Of a stretch of 64,000 nucleotides of DNA, positions 1 to 12,022 are shown one piece after another (the stretch's first letter is position 1; every line of letters starts with the position of its first letter). Below the pieces are notes generated by a model that saw nothing but the letters and a program-made list of their open reading frames with translations, had not been told where the DNA came from and made no database searches. The stretch is from Gigantopelta aegis. Taxonomy: Eukaryota > Mollusca > Gastropoda > Neomphalida > Peltospiridae. A program made the translations under genes and the position numbers. The DNA lies in contig NC_054704.1 of NCBI RefSeq assembly GCF_016097555.1, forward strand, positions 78,046,263 to 78,110,262. Reading direction: 5' to 3'.

Positions 1-130
1 TTCAGACTCGTAGCCTTTGTAATGTCCCTCTTATTTAGAATTTTCAGCACAATGTTTTAAAAGGATGTACTTCCTTTAGGATTCAAGATTTCTTGTATAT
101 ATTTATTCCAGTTTGTTTTTCTGTTTCTAG

Positions 131-2984
131 GTACATGACCATTCTGTTTTATCTTAATGATGTACAGGAAGGGGGAGAAACAGCGTTTCCAGTCGCAGAT
201 GATGAAATGTTTAATGCCACTGTAAGTTGAATGATTGTCTTGGCAATATGCTGAGCAGGCCTGATTGCATTTAGTGTGGGGCCCAGGTGGCTGCCCCATC
301 ACACCCCATCTTTTTTTAAGTTACCTGCTACATTTTCCCCTATTAGTAGCAAGAGATCTTTTATATGCACCATCCCACAGACAGAATAGCACATACCACA
401 GCTTTTGATATACCAGTCGTGGTGCACTGGCTGGAATGAGATATAGCCCAATGGGTCCACTGACCTCTTTTTGACCAATTACCATAATTAAATTTATGCT
501 TGTATTTGGTGATTAAAGGTATTATGTTACAACTGCATTAATGTCGGTTCCCACCAAAAATATTTATTACCTGTATGTTTTTAGGCACGTGCTGGAATTT
601 ATGCAGACTGTGTGGTGTGCAAAGATTTGAGGTTGGGGTGGAGGTCAAGTCTAGAAAAAATATTTTTTGAAAAAGAAGAAAATTCATGGAGAAGGGTTTT
701 TTTTGCCCCCAAATACATGCCTGGCTTTTCTTTGAAATACCAAGATTACACCTTACATACCTTTAAAAAAACTGCAACCAAATAAGTTTTGTTTGTCAAT
801 GCCATCAACCTACATTACATTACTGCACTGCATTACAATTATGTTAAGGCTCTCCCCCTATTACAAATTCTAGATATTTCAGCTGAGTATGCACAGTCAC
901 ATATTTAATATCAATGTTGACCTCTGTGCTGGTAATACCTTAAACTGGAAATACGGATTCAAGTGTACCATATTTAAAATGAGACTAAAATGCAAAATGA
1001 GTTTAAGTCAAACCTGCTCAAGCATCCACCTCTGTCAAGCAGTCACTTGTCATAAAATGCAAATTACTCGTCACAAATCATTTACCTCTATGTGTATTAT
1101 CCAAACTGCACTGCATTAAGTAATCCCCTGCTTTAAAATATCAATTTACCATTCTCCATAGTAATATACCAGTACATGTATTATTCAAACTGACCTGTAT
1201 TAAGCAGCCACCTGTCTTACATGACCACCTAAATATTCCCCCAAATCTAGTATATAAACCAACTTATATTAAGCAGCCACCTGTCTTAAGAGACTACCTT
1301 ATAATGTTCCCAAAGTCAAATATTATACAAACTGACCTGTGATTAACAGCCACCTGGTATAAGTGGCCACATTAATATACTCCCTAATATACTCTTCAAA
1401 AAAGTAGGGGAAACTCAAATATTAATGTTAATATCAACTATTAGTCCGAACATACGTTTTGATAACAGACATCCTAGTAAAGAATGTTCAGGTCTGTTTA
1501 TGAACACACCGAAACACATTCTATAGTTTGCACGTGCATCATGCAGTTGCCCGTACACGTGCGTGGGATGTCATTCTCGATTTTGACAATTTCCAGGAAG
1601 GTCAATTAATCACCGTGGAACATTATTTCTGTCAATCATTTTCATTCTGTTGATCATACAGTTGTTATTGCTTTGTTTTTAGTCATTTTTATTTTTGAAT
1701 TTGCGATTTACTGATTAAAAACCTGTCAACTTCAAGATCTTTGGTGGTCATAAAACCTACTGTAATACTGAATTATCGGTTGTAATGTTTGCTTAATTAA
1801 TCATATAACCATTCCCCACAGCTAATATACCTTACAATTTTGGCAATTGTAAATTCTTATTAGAGTTCCCCTACTTTTTTGAAGAGTATATAATGTATAA
1901 ATGGATATTTATTAAGAAGACAGTGTCTTACAGGACTATCTTACCTTTCTGTATTAAACAGCCACCTGCGTTAAGAGATCACATAGCTATACGCACAAAT
2001 CTGTTAATAAATTACCTATATTAATGTTCTCATTATCGATTAGTCACAACTTGTCTCATGCGATCAAACCGTACCTGAGAACGCCTAAATCAGAACGACT
2101 TTAGTGTAACATTCTGTTTTTAGTATACTTCCAAATCGCATGCGATAAAGTCAGTGGACTAATTTAATAAGAACACTGCTTTACAGAGTCACTACTATTA
2201 AATGAACAGAGTTAAATTGAGCCATCGGTTTTAAGAAATCACATTTTTAATACACCCTTAAAATGCTGCTTAAAAATTACCTAAAGAAAGAAATGATTTA
2301 TTTAATGACACATTCAACACATTTTATTTACTGTTATATGGCATCAGACATAATTATGGTTAAGGACCACACAGATACTCAAGAGAGGAAACCCGCTGTT
2401 ACCACTTCATGGGCTATTTTTTTAGTAGGGCCCACAAATCGCATGCAGACAGGGTAGTGCAACTAATCGCCTAATGAGAATACCGTTGTTACACTGGAGA
2501 CATCTACCATAGAAAATGGGAACCGATCCCACACCGATCTATTCTGAGAATACATCCACTAGAATGCTGCTTAAAACAGATTTGATTTTATGATACTTTA
2601 AAAAATTATATGTTACAGGATGTAAAAGTGGATAAGAAAAATCTGTTTCAAAAATACTTTTATTTTTGGTTGCTGCTTAAAATAGGTTTGATTTTATTTG
2701 TTACATTTAAAAATTATGCTTTGCAGGAGGTGAAACTGGACAAGAGAAATCTGTTCCAAAAATGTGACGAGGCCAAACTGAAAGTGTTGCCAGCGAAGGG
2801 AAAGGCTGTTATTTGGTACAACCACTTCATAGACAACACCACACAATGGCTCGGTCAGCTAGACCAATACAGTATTCATGGCGGCTGCCCCGTCAAGAAA
2901 GGCAAAAAGTGGATTGGGAATTTCTGGATAAAAGTCACCGATAATAAAGATGAAGATATAAAACGAATGGAAAAGTTCATTTGA
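131..2984 (+). CDS. P4HTM: Transmembrane prolyl 4-hydroxylase, last two coding exons (5' part outside the window)
   Basis: P4HTM is an ER-membrane 2-oxoglutarate/Fe(II) dioxygenase that hydroxylates prolines, HIF-alpha among its known substrates. Exon 131-221 follows a CTAG acceptor, reads YMTILFYLNDV then GGETAFPVADD, and ends at a GTAAGT donor in phase 0. Exon 2727-2984 follows TTTGCAG, starts in phase 0 with EVKLDKRNLFQKC and ends in TGA. It contains KGKAVIWYN and YSIHGGC. That His is the distal iron ligand, and the Lys ten residues further on is in the expected 2-oxoglutarate-binding place (H441/K451 in human). The HxD half and the membrane anchor lie upstream, outside the window. The intron 222-2726 holds SINEs, a pogo-like array and a Tc1-like MITE. 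Just before the last exon is an in-frame duplicate of its acceptor and first codons. Identity rests on motif order and family recall. Confidence 0.93.
223..1003. other. P4HTM intron sequence with one SINE piece, otherwise unrecognised
   Basis: Apart from the SINE fragment at 318-470, I see only AT-rich intron sequence. Short open frames here carry no recognisable motif. Confidence 0.5.
318..470 (-). mobile_element. SINE fragment
   Basis: Contains AGATCTTTTATATGCACCAT and CCAGTCGTGGTGCACTGGCT, the conserved central body shared by the SINEs of this window. Head and tail are missing. Confidence 0.85.
1004..2245. repeat. Degenerate ~69-bp array of pogo-like sequence
   Basis: Begins AAGTCAAACCTGCTC, then repeats words like AAGCAGCCACCTGTCTTAAG (near 1203, 1272, 1340, 1961) with ATTATACAAACTGACCTG between. 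It matches the interior of the pogo-like element at 20759-21395, expanded. It is split by the 1390-1888 MITE. Confidence 0.65.
1390..1888. mobile_element. 499-bp Tc1/mariner-type MITE
   Basis: Inverted ends TACTCTTCAAAAAAGTAGGG (one base differs further in), flanked by TA at 1388-1389 and 1889-1890. The ends resemble those of the Tc1-like element at 51666. No ORF. It interrupts the CCACCTG-type array in the P4HTM intron. Confidence 0.85.
2276..2562 (-). mobile_element. SINE type A with 14-bp target duplication
   Basis: Tail-side ATGATTTATTTAATGACAC to head-side CGATCCCACACCGATC. Flanked by AATGCTGCTTAAAA at 2262-2275 and 2563-2576. The right copy of this target is itself the start of the duplicated P4HTM block, so insertion and duplication involve the same site. 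Middle partly deleted. Confidence 0.85.
2565..2763 (+). repeat. Tandem duplication of the P4HTM last-exon acceptor and first codons
   Basis: Copy 1 (about 2565-2655) and copy 2 (about 2671-2763) share TGCTGCTTAAAA, a T-rich tract, a CAG acceptor and about 36 coding bases. Copy 1 has an acceptor ending at 2618 and reads DVKVDKKNLFQK. Copy 2 is the genuine exon start and reads EVKLDKRNLFQK. The two acceptors are 108 bases apart, a multiple of three, and no stop lies between them. Using acceptor 1 would therefore add 36 residues in frame, including a strongly hydrophobic stretch. Confidence 0.88.
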
Positions 2985-3584
2985 AATACATTTTAATGAC
3001 AATATTACTTTGCTGTTGTTTTAAATCATAGTTTCTTGAACAATGTCAGCATCCCTTCCCACCCCCCACCTAGTTACTAAAAGTCTGGGGCCAATTATAC
3101 AAAACATTGTAAGTTTATGTCTAAGACTAGCAGTTTTACCAAGCATGTGTTTGACATCTATTTCATGCAGAAAATTACATCATTATGGAAGATGGAGCAT
3201 ATTAAGGACGAAAAGAAATCAATTATGTGTATTTCTAACTATATTTGTTGTACTATAAAAGTAATAAGAATTGTGGTTTTGCCATACATTTATATAAAAC
3301 TAGGCTTACGATGTATTGTGAAATTGGGGTCTGGAGTCAACTTCACAAAACATAAGTACACGTTTCAGACCAGCAGTTAAACCTGTCAAACATTTACATG
3401 TGGCTGTCGTCTATTTTAAGAAAACGACATATGTATATTTCAAGCTATATTAGTTCCACTGTTGGTAGTAATTATATATGAATTGTGGTTTAGTCGTAGA
3501 TTTACTGTTACATGCAAAACTAGGATTGTGATGTTTTGTGAACATGGTCCCTGGACACTTTACAGTCATTTCAAAAGTCACACA
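2985..3584. other. P4HTM 3' flank, no gene seen
   Basis: 3'UTR and spacer. Two diverged direct segments (about 3230-3350 and 3440-3550, sharing GAATTGTGGTTT and CAAAACTAGG-like words) hint at an old duplication. Confidence 0.4.
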
Positions 3585-3905
3585 GGCCAGGATGTAGTTC
3601 AGGACCAGTGGTAAAGTGCTCGCTTGATGCACGGTCAGTCTAGGATCGATCCCTATCGGAGGGCCCATTGGGCTATTTTTTTTCGTTCAATCCAGTGCAC
3701 CATGACTGGTATATCAAAAGCCATGATATGTGTTATTTTATCTGTGGGATAGTGCATAGAAAAGATCCCTTGCTACTAATGGAAAAATGTAGCAGGTTTC
3801 CTCTCTAAGACTATATGTAAAAACTACCAAATGATTGATATCCAATAGTCGATGATTAATAAATCAATGTGCTCTAGTGTTGTTGTTAAACAAAACAACT
3901 TTTTT
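3585..3905 (+). mobile_element. SINE, tRNA-derived head, full length
   Basis: Head GGATGTAGTTCAGGACCAGT with box A-like and GGATCGATCCC box B-like words, the shared body, and tail GCTCTAGTGTTGTTGTTAAA. It lies between P4HTM and OGFOD1. Confidence 0.85.
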
Positions 3906-4346
3906 TCAAACGTACCATTTTGCTGTGTGTCCACCTCTCTGCTGCTGTAGTATCATTAATATTTTCATGTCTATGCTGGAATAATGTAATGGACAGACAT
4001 ACTAAGAATAAGGCTCAGTGTACCATCATGTCCATAATGTAATTAAATTAACAACATGCCAAGGGATATCTCACTATGCAAGAGATAAACAAACATGTTT
4101 TCCCATTCCCTTCCTTTCAAGACGTCCTCTACTCTCAACAGGCAAACATGTTGGCTGGGAGGTTAGTTCTGAGGGTTGATACCTGCCAACTTGAAGCAAA
4201 TTTTCTCTTCTTTTTTTCAATGTATATTTTTTTTTATGGGGGGGGGGGGGGGGGCAGCAGCGCTCGACCTCCCACTAGAAACTTCACACACTCAAGTCTA
4301 GACCCACCCTGCATCAATTCCTGCACACACAACCGACACCCATCAT

Positions 4347-5020
4347 AGGAGCTATGTGTCACAGGCATTCACTCGTAATACACTGTAGCGATATAAAAGC
4401 TTTTGCAATCTGCGTTCATAGAAGAGTGGTTGCTGTGTTTCACAAAGCGCAGTGTACAGACGTCTCTGTAGATGCCTGACAGGAACTATGTGTCTCAGGC
4501 ATTCACTCGTACTACACTGTAGCGATATCATAAAAGTTTTTGCAATCTGCGTCCACGGAAGAGTGGTTGATGTGTTTCACAAAGCGCAGTGTACTGACGT
4601 CTCTGTAGATGCCTGACAGGAACTATGTGTCTCAGGCATTCACTCGTAATACACTGTAGCGATATCATAAAAGTTTTTGCAATCTGCGTCCATGGAAGAG
4701 TGGTTGATGTGTTTCACAAAGCGCAGTGTACAGACGTCTCTGTAGATGCCTGACAGGAACTATGTGTCTCAGGCATTCACTCGTAATACACTGTAGCGAT
4801 ATCATAAAAGTTTTTGCAATCTGCATCCACGGAAGAGTGGTTGATGTGTTTCACAAAGCGCAGTGTACAGACGTCTCTGTAGATGCCTGACAGGAACTAT
4901 GTGTCTCAGGCATTCACTCGTAATACACTGTAGCGATATCATAAATGTTTTTGCAATCTGCATCCACGGAAGAGTGGTTGATGTGTTTCACAAAGCGCAG
5001 TGTACTGACGTCTCTGTAGA
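4347..5020 (-). repeat. 137-bp minisatellite made of the OGFOD1 stop-codon exon and 3'UTR
   Basis: Five units begin at 4347 (134 bp, most diverged), 4481, 4618, 4755 and 4892, with an exact 137-bp period between the last four. On the minus strand every full unit reads [15 protein letters not shown] and ATVYYE-TGA, then a 3'UTR stretch with an 8-bp stem (ATGCCTGA / TCAGGCAT). The unit nearest the gene is the real exon 13. The others lie downstream of the true stop and are therefore 3'UTR or flanking DNA. Units differ by only a few bases, so amplification or homogenisation is recent. Confidence 0.93.
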
Positions 5021-5060
5021 CGAGAGCCAGAGAGTTCTCCACCGGATACACGGTCAAGAG
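4914..5060 (-). CDS. OGFOD1: OGFOD1 exon 13, authentic terminal exon
   Basis: Acceptor TGTACTTTCAG precedes [18 protein letters not shown], then [10 protein letters not shown], and the exon ends ATVYYE-stop (TGA at 4914-4916). It matches the conserved OGFOD1 C-terminus. The part from RDV onward, with the first 3'UTR bases, is repeated downstream at lower coordinates as a 137-bp array. Only this copy has the full upstream exon sequence and the pyrimidine-rich acceptor. Confidence 0.93.
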   Translation of the reverse strand, partial: LLTVYPVENSLALVYRDVSTLRFVKHINHSSVDADCKNIYDIATVYYE

Positions 5061-8000
5061 CTGAAAGTACAACAGATATTAGGCAAACATTACCATAAGA
5101 AACACATTGTACATACAGACAGTGGTGTGAGGGTGATATTTTAAACAAGAACATGTATTTAATTTAGTTATTTTATTTATTTATTTTAGTTGTTAAAAAG
5201 GCTCTGTCGGTCAAATACATGTGTAACATTGACATTACATACAGACATAGATTACCTTTTTACATAGGGGATAGGGGATCGACTTTCAGGTGTCCTGAAT
5301 GGAAAGATAAAACGGTGGGCTGGAGGGTGGGGTTGGTGGTGGCCATGGGGCCTTCTACCGCCAAAAATATCCCTAACAAGAAAAACCCCAAAACCTATCA
5401 CCAAATAAAACCCCTATCTCGGCCTCCCCCAGTACAGTTCCTGACAAACTGACCAGGAACAAATGATCCCCCCACAACTCGTCTAATCCCAGAATCATAA
5501 ATTACACACAAAAATGTTTCATTACAGGTGTATAAGACTATATATATATAGAAAGGCAGTTCTCTCATCCTCAGCCTGAGGCTCAGGTATACGGAACAGA
5601 GCTACCCCATGAAAGAAAGCTATGTAAGACATTTCTATCTTACATGGGATATCACGCTCTTACGTTTAACATGACGTCGTTGGTAATATACATGTATGAC
5701 GTCATATTAATGTGAGATGGTGACATAAGGTCATTAGACACAGTTTTAAATTAATATTTGGTTATTAAAACCTTCATTATAAAAGATATCTAGTTAATTT
5801 GTAGTGTTAAATTTTATTTAACACATGAAACAAACACAGAAAATACGATAGTGTAGTTTATTTATAATAAAATGGTTCAATAAAAAAGTTACTTGTTCAG
5901 CCATCTTTTTCTGTTCATGTAAAATAATGGTTTATTTACCAAATGAATGAGAGAAAAAGACTCCATCATATGCGGCCGTGTGGGATAGAAAAAGTACACC
6001 CTCAGTGGTGAAAATTTCAACCATGGGTTAAACATTTTACCACCTGGGGTGTACTTTTTCTATCTCACATGACCGCATATGATGGAGTCTTATAGTCTTG
6101 CTCAGTTGGTGGAATGCTCATCTGAGATGTTACTTGGGTCAAAGAATCTAAGTGTGCTTCCTCTTTCTGGGGAACACTTCAAAAGTTATTATAACGCCTG
6201 TTAATGTACTTTTGAATATGGTGAGTGCCCTTTTAAAATGTGGGCCTATTGGATTATTTCTCATTCCAACAAGTGCACCACAACTGGTATATCAAAAGCT
6301 GTGGTATGTGTTATCCTGTCTGTGGGATGGTGCATATAAAATAGTGCTTTCTACTAATGATTGCTTGGTCGGTCTGGAATCGATCCCTGTTGGTGAGCCC
6401 ACTGGGTTATTTCTCATTCCAGCCAGTACACCACAATTGGTATATCAAAGGCTGTGGTATGTATTATCCTGTCTGTGAGATAGTGCATATAAAAGATCCC
6501 TTGCTACTAATGGAAAAAATGTAGTGAGTTTCCTTTCTAAGACTATATGTCAAAATTATCAATTGTACAACATCCAATAGCCGATGATTAATAAATCAAA
6601 GTGCTCTAGTTGTGTCATTAATAAAACAAACTTTAACTATTTTTAAAAGTGGCAACACCTCCCTGAACATTGTAGGCACCCTTTCTGAAATGTTGCACCT
6701 CCTCCATAGAAAATCCTCCATCTGCCCATGTAACATCATTCTGGGGTGTTGTTAAACATTCATTCATTCATTCATTGCACAGCCCATGTAACATGAGCTA
6801 GATATTTGTATTTTGTAATGTAGTTATTGTCTTTCAATTTATGGCTATGTAATTATAAATTCAGTTTATACACCGAAATATTGACAAGTTGGATACAAGC
6901 CTGTAGGAACCGGGGGCATAGCCTGTGTCCTCCTCACCCACTTGAGGGAAAAAAAAGGAATGTATTTTTTTGTCCTACCATTGGAACAATATCTGGAGTT
7001 GGGGTTTGGGGAGAAACAACCTATAGTGGAGGGCACAAGCAATATTTTTATCATTCATTTTTATATAGAAAAATATTGCTTGACAGAGTACCATACTCTA
7101 TAGAAATGAAAGAAAAATATTGCTTGACAGAGTACCATACTCTATAGAAATGAAAGATAAAAATATTGCTTGACAGAGTACCGTACTCTATAGAAATGAA
7201 AGATAAAAATATTGCTTGACAGAGTACGGTACTTTATAGAAATGAAAGATAAAAATATTGCTTGATAGAGTACTGTACTTTATAGAAATGAAAGACAAAA
7301 ATATTGCTTGATGGAGTACCGAACTCTATATAAATGAAAGATAAAAATATTGCTTGATAGAGTATGGTACTCTGTAGAAATGAAAGATAAAAATATTGCT
7401 TGTACCCACCACTATAGTTTGCCCCCCACCTCCTGATATTGTTCCAATGCACCTGGGATATGATGACTATGGCTCTAGTTAATTGAAGTATTTTTTGTGA
7501 CAAATTAAATGTAAATATTTTCAAACATTTAACATTTTTATTATTCTGTCTGTGAGGTAGGTTAGTTATTATGGGTGTACCTCTTCATCTTCTTCTTTGG
7601 CAATGTAAGACGTAAATCCACCGTAATTGGGCTGCCAGTCTGAAAGTATCACAAAAAATGGTTGCTAATAAAATCATACACAGTTTGCAATTGTCAGAGA
7701 ACTGATTTGTGAATTACTTTGACTCTTGGAATTCAAAATTAGGAGTCAACAAGAATAAATAAGGTTAAATATATATACAAAATATTAAAAACAGTAAATG
7801 CAAACTATAAATAATCAGTCAACAATACTGAAAAGAACAATATCATAAATGTGAATTCATTCATTTATGCTTACTTTTGTGCTTATATCCTATTAAGGTT
7901 CAAGCATACTGTCTTGGGTACACACCACAACTATCTTGGCTGTCTGTCCAGTACAGTTGGTAGGCTACTGGTTTGTTGGTAGGCTACTGGTTTGTTGGTA

Positions 8001-8207
8001 GGCTACTGGTTTGTTGTCAGTCGTTAGTTACAGAGTCAGTGTAGTGACCTTCAGAGCCGGTGTAATAGCCCAAAATATACCCCCCACCAAACTATACCTG
8101 GGGTATAAACTGGACTAGCCCAGAATATACCCTGGGGTATAAAACAGGCTAGCCCAGAATATACCTGTTTTATGAAAGCAATAGTTGCTTTTGTTTTAAA
8201 GCCTTTA

Positions 8208-8238
<31 letters not shown>

Positions 8239-11200
8239 TTTATGTAGTTTGTATACAGGTTAGTAATAAAAAAAATGAGGGTTAGGATTAGGGTTAGGGG
8301 TATAAAACAGGCTAGCCCACTTTAACCCTGGGTATAGTTTGGGGGGGGGGGGGGGTATATTTTGGGCTGTTACACCGGCTGATCCTAATAGCACATGTAG
8401 CACATGCTATGGGCCCCACGCTTCAGGGGGCCTCGCGGTGATGTGTACATTTATTTTCCCCAGGTAATTTTTCCCCCTCTCCCCGAGGGGGTGGCAAAAT
8501 ATATATCCTAGGAAGGGGGACCTACTGTTATTTGTGCTACAGGCCCCGCGGATCCTTAAACTGGCTCTGGTAGCCTTACACCTTATCCATTCAGTTGTTA
8601 ACCTCACTCTGGGTGGTAGCTGGTACTGAGATATGAACCCAGTGCCTACCAGTTTCAAATCTGATGACTTGATCACTGTACCACTGAGGCTGGTATATAT
8701 AAATCTGAAGAAATTAAAACTATAACAATGTACTATGGTCTCTAGTGTATTCTTCTCACCTTTACACCCGATACTGAGTACAGTATCTAGCGCCACCTGT
8801 GAGATGTCTCGGTCTGTGTCGTGAACCAATGTGTAGTTTCCATGGGACCACTGTCTAACCTCACTACCGCACCTTGGGGTGTCAGCTGAAAATATACATT
8901 AAGTTTGTTATTGTTGAAAGGTGAATCAGCCTAATTTGATATTACACAGTCAGCTAGGACTAAATACATCCTGATACAAAAGTGGGTGCATTTTGGATGA
9001 TAACAACAGCAAAAAAAAACCCAAGTGAATTAGAGTATATATGCATATCCCTTATGAATTTGTCATACCCAAATCCAGATGTTGGATACTGGCATACATA
9101 GAGATTATTATATGAGCTTGTGTGATTTTACGAAACAAGTGTCAGGATTTTTGTATGAATCCTGACACGAGTTTCGTAAAAATCAGTACAACTCACACCC
9201 GAGTGTAATAATTTCTTTATTATCCATATTATTATTGTTGTTTTCTTTATGAATAACAAGACCGAACTCAATTTTTTTTTCTGGTAAACATACAACTTCA
9301 CTGGTGTAGGAAGTAAGGGTGTGGTGGTGGGCAGTAGCGATGGTTTTTATATATTTATACATGTATTTATATATATATACATGTATATATATATGTGTGT
9401 GTGCTCCCACACACACCTTTTGGCATCTTCCTACGCCCGTGAACTTCTAAACTTGAAGTAATGATGTTTAGTGAATTCGGTTCCAGGATAAAATGTTTAA
9501 ACCCTGACTGGATGTTAAAATCATGGACCCTGTTTCCTATAAAATGCAGTTTTAGTGACTAGAAATATCTTGATGACCAGAAACACATATGCACCATCCC
9601 ATTGACAGGATAGCACATACCATGGCCTTTGATTAATACCAGTCATGGTGCACTAGCTAGAACGAGATATATTTTAATGGGCCCACCAGCGGGGATCATT
9701 GGATAAAGTAATAAAAGAGTGAAACAAGATTCTGTGACAGTGAAACACAGAAATGCCATTAAAAAATAGACTAGAGGTACCGGGTATGTGCATCTACAAA
9801 AAAAATGAAAAATGCATTTTGTTGTATTTGAAATACCAGAATGTCCCAAAAACTGTACTTTGGAATTTTGGAAATGGATAATCTAAATAATAAAATCTAC
9901 ATCATGTTTAATTTTAGTTGTCCAAAATGGCTCTAATAGTAAAAAATATGCTACAGTGTTTAAAAACTGGAGTCTGTCACTGTAATATGTGACTATAGTC
10001 CATCCCACAGGAACGCCTTTTTTTCATACTATGAAATAATTTACTACAAGTTATTTATTTCAGAGCCGATTGATTTGTAAACTACACACAAAAATAGTAT
10101 TTTTTTGTTATTTCCAAAACACTTTTACTTTTCTTCTTACCTCAAACCAAACTGGAATTATTTACAAAAAAACTAAACATTTTTATACAATGATGGGACG
10201 GATGTTAAATTATCATCTGAATTGGTTGTGTTAAAGGAGACCGGACACCAAATCATATATACGGTGTAATGAATTGTTTGCCGTCATAAACCACAACACG
10301 CAACTACCGCGCTCCCCTTATTGACTAAGTTGAGCGTGCCAGTCTTGGTTGGGTTGTTTTTTTTCGCCGATCTCCGATGTTTGCCGGAAACTGTCGACAA
10401 TTGATGAGCTAGACCCATGACGTCATCGATGAGAGGAAAACTGAAGAAACTACCAAGCAGCATGGACAAACTTAGCGATTCGAGTGACGAAGAATTGTGT
10501 CCAGCTTGTGCTAATGGCATCAAACCATATCAGTTTGAACCACTTATCAGAGACTTTGTCCCTAATCCTGGAAATGTTGTCTTAGATGAAAATTTGGATG
10601 AATCAACTGCCGACGAAGACGCCACACGGTCATAGACTAGCATACAAGCATTTTTTAAAACATGATTTTTTATGACATTTTTAATGTAAACTGAAGCAAA
10701 TGGACCTAATTAGAAGAAAAGCACACAAAATGTAATAATATTTCATCATAAATCTTGTTCAGCATAGATGTAAATATGACACGTCAGTGGATATTCCAGA
10801 GGCCGATTTCGCAAATTTGCAAAAAGCGTCCCCTCCTCACCAAAGCAAGATATAATAAAATTAACATAAAACTTTGTTCTCTTAACTAGTTACCCTCCAA
10901 GTTTTAATGTGTTTGGTTAAACCGTGTATTTTTAATTATTAAGAAAATGTGTTACCAGTCTGCCGAAACTGTCCACAGCCGGGTACAGAAACACAGAAAT
11001 GTTGGAAAATATACTGTTGCCACATACTGACAATCACTTTACAACTAATATGTCTTATCGACAATATTATTATGTAGTTTTGGCATTTATTAATATAAAA
11101 TACAACAGGCCCGTAGGAACTGGGGAGGGGTGGGCCTAGGGGCTTGTTCTCCATCACACTCTAGGAAGAAAATGTATGTTTTAAATTTTCACTACTTTGC

Positions 11201-11261
11201 ATAAATAAAGATGATATAAAGATAAAAAATCTAGTTTGTATCCCTCACTAGAGACTGTATT

Positions 11262-11302
<41 letters not shown>

Positions 11303-11991
11303 ACACACACTTCCTTTTATCTTTAGGATTTTGTAATCATGATTTCAAACCAACTGTTTCAGGTAGTTTGCTCCACATACTGACATAAAACACATTTGTT
11401 ATATATTGGAATAAAATAAAAATAATTACAATATATCCAGTGTTATTTTCTTTAATCATTCATGGAGGAAGAAGGAAATCCTGATGAAAATATATTACAG
11501 GTCAAATATATTACAGGTAAAACAAAATAATATATGATGCTTATTCCATGTGTTAACTATTGTTAATTTTGCTTTAAATTCCTAGATGCCAAAAGTGATT
11601 AATTATATTATTTTATGGTAACAGTCGAAAATTAGACGACCAATTGTTTCAAAAAGGTACCAGGTTTTCTGCCAGAAAATAATTTGAGGGTACGTAATAA
11701 AACAGGCCCGTAGGAACTGGGGGTGGAGGGGTGCCCCCCACTTGTGAGCTTTTCTTTATCATTAATTTTTGCCATTGTAACCAAAATCTGATGTAGAGTT
11801 TATACCCAGTCTGTCAGTGCCCCCCCCCCAAGTTGTTCCTACGGGCCTGTAAAAACTAAATATATTCAAAGGAGTACATTGGGTGGTTATAGGTTTGAAA
11901 TGTTGTTTTTTATTGAACATTTTATTTCATGCACTTTTATTAATTTTAAACAGCAATTATGTTACTATAATCTATCGAAAAAATCAAACAT

Positions 11992-12022
<31 letters not shown>

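Noticed and set aside
4863-5144. Plus-strand 93-residue ORF
   Set aside because: Antisense shadow of OGFOD1 exon 13.
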